64,000 bases of DNA, taken from positions 3,472,001 to 3,536,000 of the forward strand of contig NC_087065.1 in NCBI RefSeq assembly GCF_963678635.1. The letters are read 5' to 3'. This document shows positions 59,716 through 64,000 of this stretch, piece by piece. The notes beneath the pieces were generated by a model that was given only the letters and a program-made list of their open reading frames with translations, made no database searches and had not been told where the DNA came from. This DNA is from Symsagittifera roscoffensis (Eukaryota; Xenacoelomorpha; Acoela; Convolutidae). A program made the position numbers and the translations under genes. Each line of letters starts with the position of its first letter. Positions within the stretch are counted from its first letter, which is position 1.

Positions 59716-60668
59716 CATTGGAGTCTTTTGAGTTCCACAAAAAAAAGTTGGTCCCTTTTTTAAATGTACTGTGCATTTCACTCTAGCTATTTCTCACATG
59801 TTCCCAGTGGCTCTAGCTCTCTCTTAATTGCACGGGTTGATCAAAATTTCTGATTATACATTTTTCATATATAGAAAAATGCTAATCATACACTTTTCTT
59901 GCAATTCCATACGTACAGAAACTTGCATGAAAGGTCTATGATTAGTGATTTTTTCATATATAGAAATTGTTTGACTGCATTTTTCCATAAACCAAGGAAT
60001 TGATTTTTTAAAAAAATTTAGTTTCTCAAAACGTTTGGAATGTGTTTTTAACCGAGTCACCAAAGTTTTGACCGTCTCGCATTTACAATGAATCGGAAAC
60101 GATTTTTCTACACACATCATTCTTACACACATCATATACTGAAAGCAACCAACTTTTAAATTTTGGCAAAAATTGTCGAAGATGATAGTTTTCAAATTTT
60201 ACATAAACATGTCATACAAAAAATAATAGTCTTAGCGTTTTTGAAAAAAATATCCAAAAAAATGCGGTTTTGTGTATCCAGCACTACGTTATGCACAAAA
60301 AAAAAAATTTGCATGCAAAATTGTTTTTTATACGGAAAAATTTTTTTGAGTACAAAATTCGATTTGCGGTTGAAAAAAAAATTTTTGGGCCAATTTAAAA
60401 TTACTTGGAAAACTTTTTGTTGTCGTCGTAAAAAAAATGCTAGTCATACAATTTCCACATATTTAAGTCATATGATTAACATTTTTTTGGCAAAATTTTT
60501 TCTCTTTTATTTAGTACGATAGACCGACTTTTCTGCCATATCAAGAAAAAAATTTCTTTGTAAATTTGATGATAACATTTTAGCAAAATGTATGAAGTTT
60601 GTATGATTAGTATCATCTCATAGACTTAGTTTATGGAATTGTTTGATTAGAATTTTTTGTCTACGGAG
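59716..60668. other. Noncoding AT-rich stretch with repeated words
   Basis: The words tttttcatatatagaaa and gctaatcatac recur on both strands. Open frames at 59854-60195 (-) and 60163-60522 (+) overlap each other and look like AT-rich noise. Confidence 0.4.
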
Positions 60669-60747
60669 GTCAACCCGGGTGAGTCTGTTTCTGGCTCGGA
60701 AAATTTGCGAGTTCCACTTACGACTAATGAGAGCACAGTTTGGGCAG
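60669..60747 (+). CDS. Possible internal exon, 26 codons
   Basis: A candidate acceptor (ttttttgtctacggag) and donor (GCAG/GTAATG) bracket a 79-nt open stretch encoding VNPGESVSGSENLRVPLTTN and continuing ESTVWA, with codon-like composition higher in GC than the surroundings. No adjoining exons were found. It may be chance. Confidence 0.2.
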
Positions 60748-62186
60748 GTAATGATCACATATTTTTATTTGAAAATTTCACTTTTGTAAGGTCAAGGTGG
60801 TCCTATATCACGAAATTTGCAAATGAGATCTTGCTTTTTAAAGTAATTTTAGAAGCCAACTAGAATATTTTTTTGTTTTGCTGAAATAATTTGCATCATG
60901 GGCAGTGAATTTGGGTCTTTAATTGAAAAATTTTAATCATAATTTCCATATGAAAAACTAATCAATGCTATTTTTTCTCTATTTATTTCATTTTCTTGGA
61001 ATTGCATTTAATTTTAAAAAGATCTTATGGAAATTGAATGATTATCACTTTTGGTAAAACGGTTTTTCTGTTTGTGAATTGTTGAATTTGAAATTCTGAT
61101 AATTTTTTTTGATTGTGTAAATTAGATCTGCAGCAATCAAGTAAGTTTCTACAAGTTTGATGTGCCAGTCCGCAAAACATCTTAAACATATCTACTATTT
61201 ACAACTGATCAGTCAGAGCCGTTTTTAGATATAATTGACTTAAACTGCTCAGCTGCAGAGCTGTCGCAGAGCAAAAACAGAGAAGCGAAATGAAACAGTA
61301 ATGTAGTAGAAATCTTCCTGTTTTGAAAAAAAAACCTGCATTATACTTTGTAGGCAATAATATTGAAATATATCGGTTTTTTTTCTGCTATGCGGCCTAA
61401 AATCTCATAATCGAGGCCATTTTTCTGAATCAGTCTCTCACTGGGTTTGCTTGAACAACAATCGATTTTATTGGACTTTCATTGTCTGTTTCTAGAAAAA
61501 TCAAAAATAATCGATTACAGTCGATTAAAACTGGATTGTCATCTTTTTCATCGTCAAATCAATAAAATCCTTTTTTAACAAATTATAATAAGTCATAGTG
61601 GATTATAATCATTTTTTTTGTAAAATTTCTAGACTCAGTGCAGTGAATTCAAACATTAACACTTATTTTTGGCTTGATTGGCGTTACATCAGTTAAAACG
61701 AAATTCTCATAAATCTGTATATTTCTCACTTTTTTGCTGATCATTATTTAATCGCCCTGGTCCAATTTAAGCCCCGTGTCATCCCTCCAGCATGGGGCAT
61801 ATGACACCCCACGTTTTTACAACCCCCCATCATACCCCTTTAAGTTTACACACCCCCATGATTACACATCCTCGTTGACATTGTTCAGCTTACAATCCCT
61901 CCCCCGGTATATGGCCCATTTCACCTGCTTTAACCCCACAACCACACACCCTTCTTCCTTTCTAAAGTTACGGGAAGGGTTGGTAGTGAGGGGCGTCTGA
62001 GGGGTTGTTCAAATGCGGAGGGGGGAGGGTTGGGGTGAAACACACTTTTTATATAAAATGATTAGGTTTAGATTTCGAGTAGGCCGTGAGTAGAGCAGAA
62101 GTTGTTAAAGGTTTTGCAAAAAACTTTTGCTAAAAATTTAGAGATTATATTGTATGATAATCAATTATAATGAATTTTCATGAATT
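60748..62186. other. Noncoding stretch with a C-rich patch
   Basis: 61770-62036 is unusually C- and then G-rich (ccccc words repeated), with no coding logic. The rest is AT-rich. Copies of ATTATAAT-like words begin at about 61500. Confidence 0.4.
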
Positions 62187-63267
62187 CCCGCACTCAGTAA
62201 AAAGAGAAAAATAATACATTATAATGAATTTTTATTGTCAGTCTCCACAAATTTAAAAAAAAAGAGATTATAATCGATTAAAAATGGATTATAATGTTAC
62301 TATTTTTCGAAGCAAAAAACCCATTTTAATCGATTATAATCAATTATAATCGATTATTTTTTGAAAAAATTATTTCTGAAGTTTTTTTGAATTATAATCC
62401 ATTTAATTGTTATAATCTATTTTTAACCAAAAAACGTCATCGATTTATTTCGTTTTATTTTTGTTTTGTTTTGTGTGCTTTCAGTTGGTTTATTTTATTA
62501 CTGTTTACCGTTAACTTTCTTACTGTTTACTGCAAGGACGGATTAAGGGGGGAGGGGGGATGGCGGACGCCTTTTTTCAGGTATTCGACCCCCTGCCTAC
62601 CCAAAGGGTTCCCTCTTTATAATGTTTTGAGATATCCATATTTGGTGACGGACCCTTTGGCCTTTGGAGCCAAAAAAAAACAAAATTATACGGGGGAGCG
62701 CGCACAAAAAAAAACATTTTTCTGGTGAAATTTTTCCAAAAAAAAAGCCTAAAAAGCCGTTTTTGGCCTGTTTTTTCGAAAGTTTGCCCTTGGCCAAAAC
62801 AGTGTATTTTAAGTGCTTTGGGAGAGCTCGGAAAATCAACTTGGTCGGCCTAAAAGAAGGTCCAATTAATTTTTGTAAATTTCTTAAGAATCCGCCTCCG
62901 AAAATCTCATATCCGCCCCTGGTTTACTGATTTCTTACTTCTTACTGATTTTTACTGTGTTTTCATGCAGAATAGCTAAAAAATAATCTATTATATTCCA
63001 TTTTTTTTGTTAAAAAAAATTTGATAGAAAAACGGATTATAATCTATTAAAACAGATTATAATAGATTATAAGAGATTTTAGGAAAAATTATAATCAATT
63101 ATAACTGATTATAATTTATTAAACTTTCACCAAAACTGTTATCCTTATAATGGATTATAAATCGTTTAAACATCTAAAATTGGCGCTTATAATTAATTAT
63201 AATTTTGAAAAAAGTACGATTATAAGTAAACTATAATCGATTATTTTCTGTATTTACAGAGTGCGGG
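62187..63267. repeat. AT-palindrome tract bounded by inverted repeats
   Basis: cccgcactcagtaaa (62187-62201) and tttacagagtgcggg (63253-63267) are inverted repeats with one mismatch. Between them lie many copies of attataatc, gattataatc and taatcgatta on both strands, plus an inserted MITE. It may be one transposon with a repeat-rich interior. No target duplication was identified. Confidence 0.5.
62533..62921 (-). mobile_element. hAT-like MITE (family A), inserted in the AT tract
   Basis: It starts CAAGGACGGATTAAGG with a G-run and ends CTCATATCCGCCCCTG. A perfect 8-bp duplication gtttactg flanks it (62525-62532 and 62922-62929). It is younger than the surrounding tract. Confidence 0.93.
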
Positions 63268-63520
63268 TTGTTATTTAAGGGAAGTAATCACGTATAATGA
63301 CTAGGTTTCGAACAACAAAAATAAACCTATTTTGGACAACATTTTTCCATTAAAATTGGTTTTGATCCATGATATAAAGCCAATCGTATATGCTCAGGTT
63401 TTGCTCTAGGAAATATTAGAAAATTTATTAAATTCACATGCAGCAAAATGAGCGCGCGTAAAGAAAAAAGTGTTTGAAACACTAGCTGCTTAGATTTTTT
63501 GTTCGATTTGAATTTCTTGC
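63268..63520. other. Noncoding stretch
   Basis: Short AT-rich spacer with nothing recognisable. Confidence 0.4.
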
Positions 63521-63875
63521 ATAAGCGGATCTGGAATTTTTTCGAGGGGCGGGTTTCCAAAAAACCAAACCTTTTACCGTACTTTTTTTTAGGTCAACCT
63601 AAATTTTTTTTTCACAAATCCTTACAAAGACGCTAAAGTAAATTTTTAAAAAAAGCGCCAAAAATGCGGAATTTTTAGGCACTTCGATACAGTTTTGACC
63701 AATAAAATTTGATTTTGCTTTTGGAGCGAATTGCCGGCTCAAAACTAGTCAAACATTGACGCCGAAAACTTTTAGGGGTTTTCAGCCAAACGTGGATGTC
63801 TTAAAATAGCACAAAAGGAGTAATTTCTATGTCAACAGGGGTTCGAATCCCCGAGGGGACGCAAAGTCTGCCCCG
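63521..63875 (+). mobile_element. Degraded hAT-like MITE (family A)
   Basis: It starts ataagcggatctggaatttt, then cgaggggcgggtttcc, and ends near cgcaaagtctgccccg. The internal order (aggtcaacctaaattt, gttttgaccaat, cagccaaacgtgg, gggttcgaatccccgag) follows the family but is much diverged. No flanking duplication is seen. Confidence 0.6.
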
Positions 63876-64000
63876 CTCCCAAATTCATTTTGATTATTTG
63901 CCCTAACATGTGATTTTTATCAAAAAATTTATTTCGAGTGACTTATTTTAGAATCTACAAAAAGAAATAATTTTAGCCTCCTCCTCTTACCCTCATGGCC

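Noticed and set aside
63838-63860. Perfect tRNA B-box-like sequence ggggttcgaatcccc
   Set aside because: It is the gggtcgaatccctgagg block of the family A MITE. No tRNA arms surround it.

Overview
The window looks like nuclear DNA of an AT-rich invertebrate animal. It has spliced genes with GT-AG introns, a dystrophin-family gene, DNA transposons and a Ty3/Gypsy LTR element, a large satellite array, and no bacterial-style gene packing. I cannot name the species. About three quarters of the sequence is repeats or noncoding DNA.

Layout. 1-3637 is mostly noncoding, with one hAT-like miniature element (MITE). 3638-10330 is an old, frameshifted Ty3/Gypsy element with gag, protease, RT/RNase H, DD35E integrase and both LTRs. 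It sits inside the remains of an inverted-repeat element. 8717-16929 is repeated in tandem at 16930-25250, at very high identity. The duplicated unit holds the 3' part of the LTR element, a three-exon minus-strand gene of unknown family (276 aa, with a candidate PKA-anchoring helix at its C-terminus), a Mutator-like (MULE) transposase remnant and several MITEs. The left gene copy has lost the GT of its first splice donor; the right copy looks intact.

28179-33705 (minus) carries five phase-consistent exons of a divergent dystrophin-family protein: spectrin-like helices, a degenerate WW, EF-hand-like region and a ZZ zinc finger. Its 3' exons were not found. 33706-39758 is noncoding with a MITE and a hairpin element. 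39759-49567 is a 9.8-kb satellite of 42-bp units with higher-order structure, ending in a 200-N assembly gap. 50476-51105 is a single-exon gene for a 209-aa protein, possibly of ciliary microtubule type. It is followed by a copied fragment of its own coding sequence joined to a 60-bp-arm foldback. 51.7-64 kb is AT-rich repeat-laden DNA: short tandem repeats, MITEs, a diverged repeat family at 56.4-59.7 kb, and a tract full of ATTATAAT palindromes bounded by inverted repeats.

The host genes show no operon or pathway link. The main story is genome turnover: MITE and LTR insertions, then a recent tandem duplication with one breakpoint in a MITE's G-run, then decay of one gene copy, beside an evolving satellite. 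All identifications come from reading motifs and splice phases; none was checked against a database.
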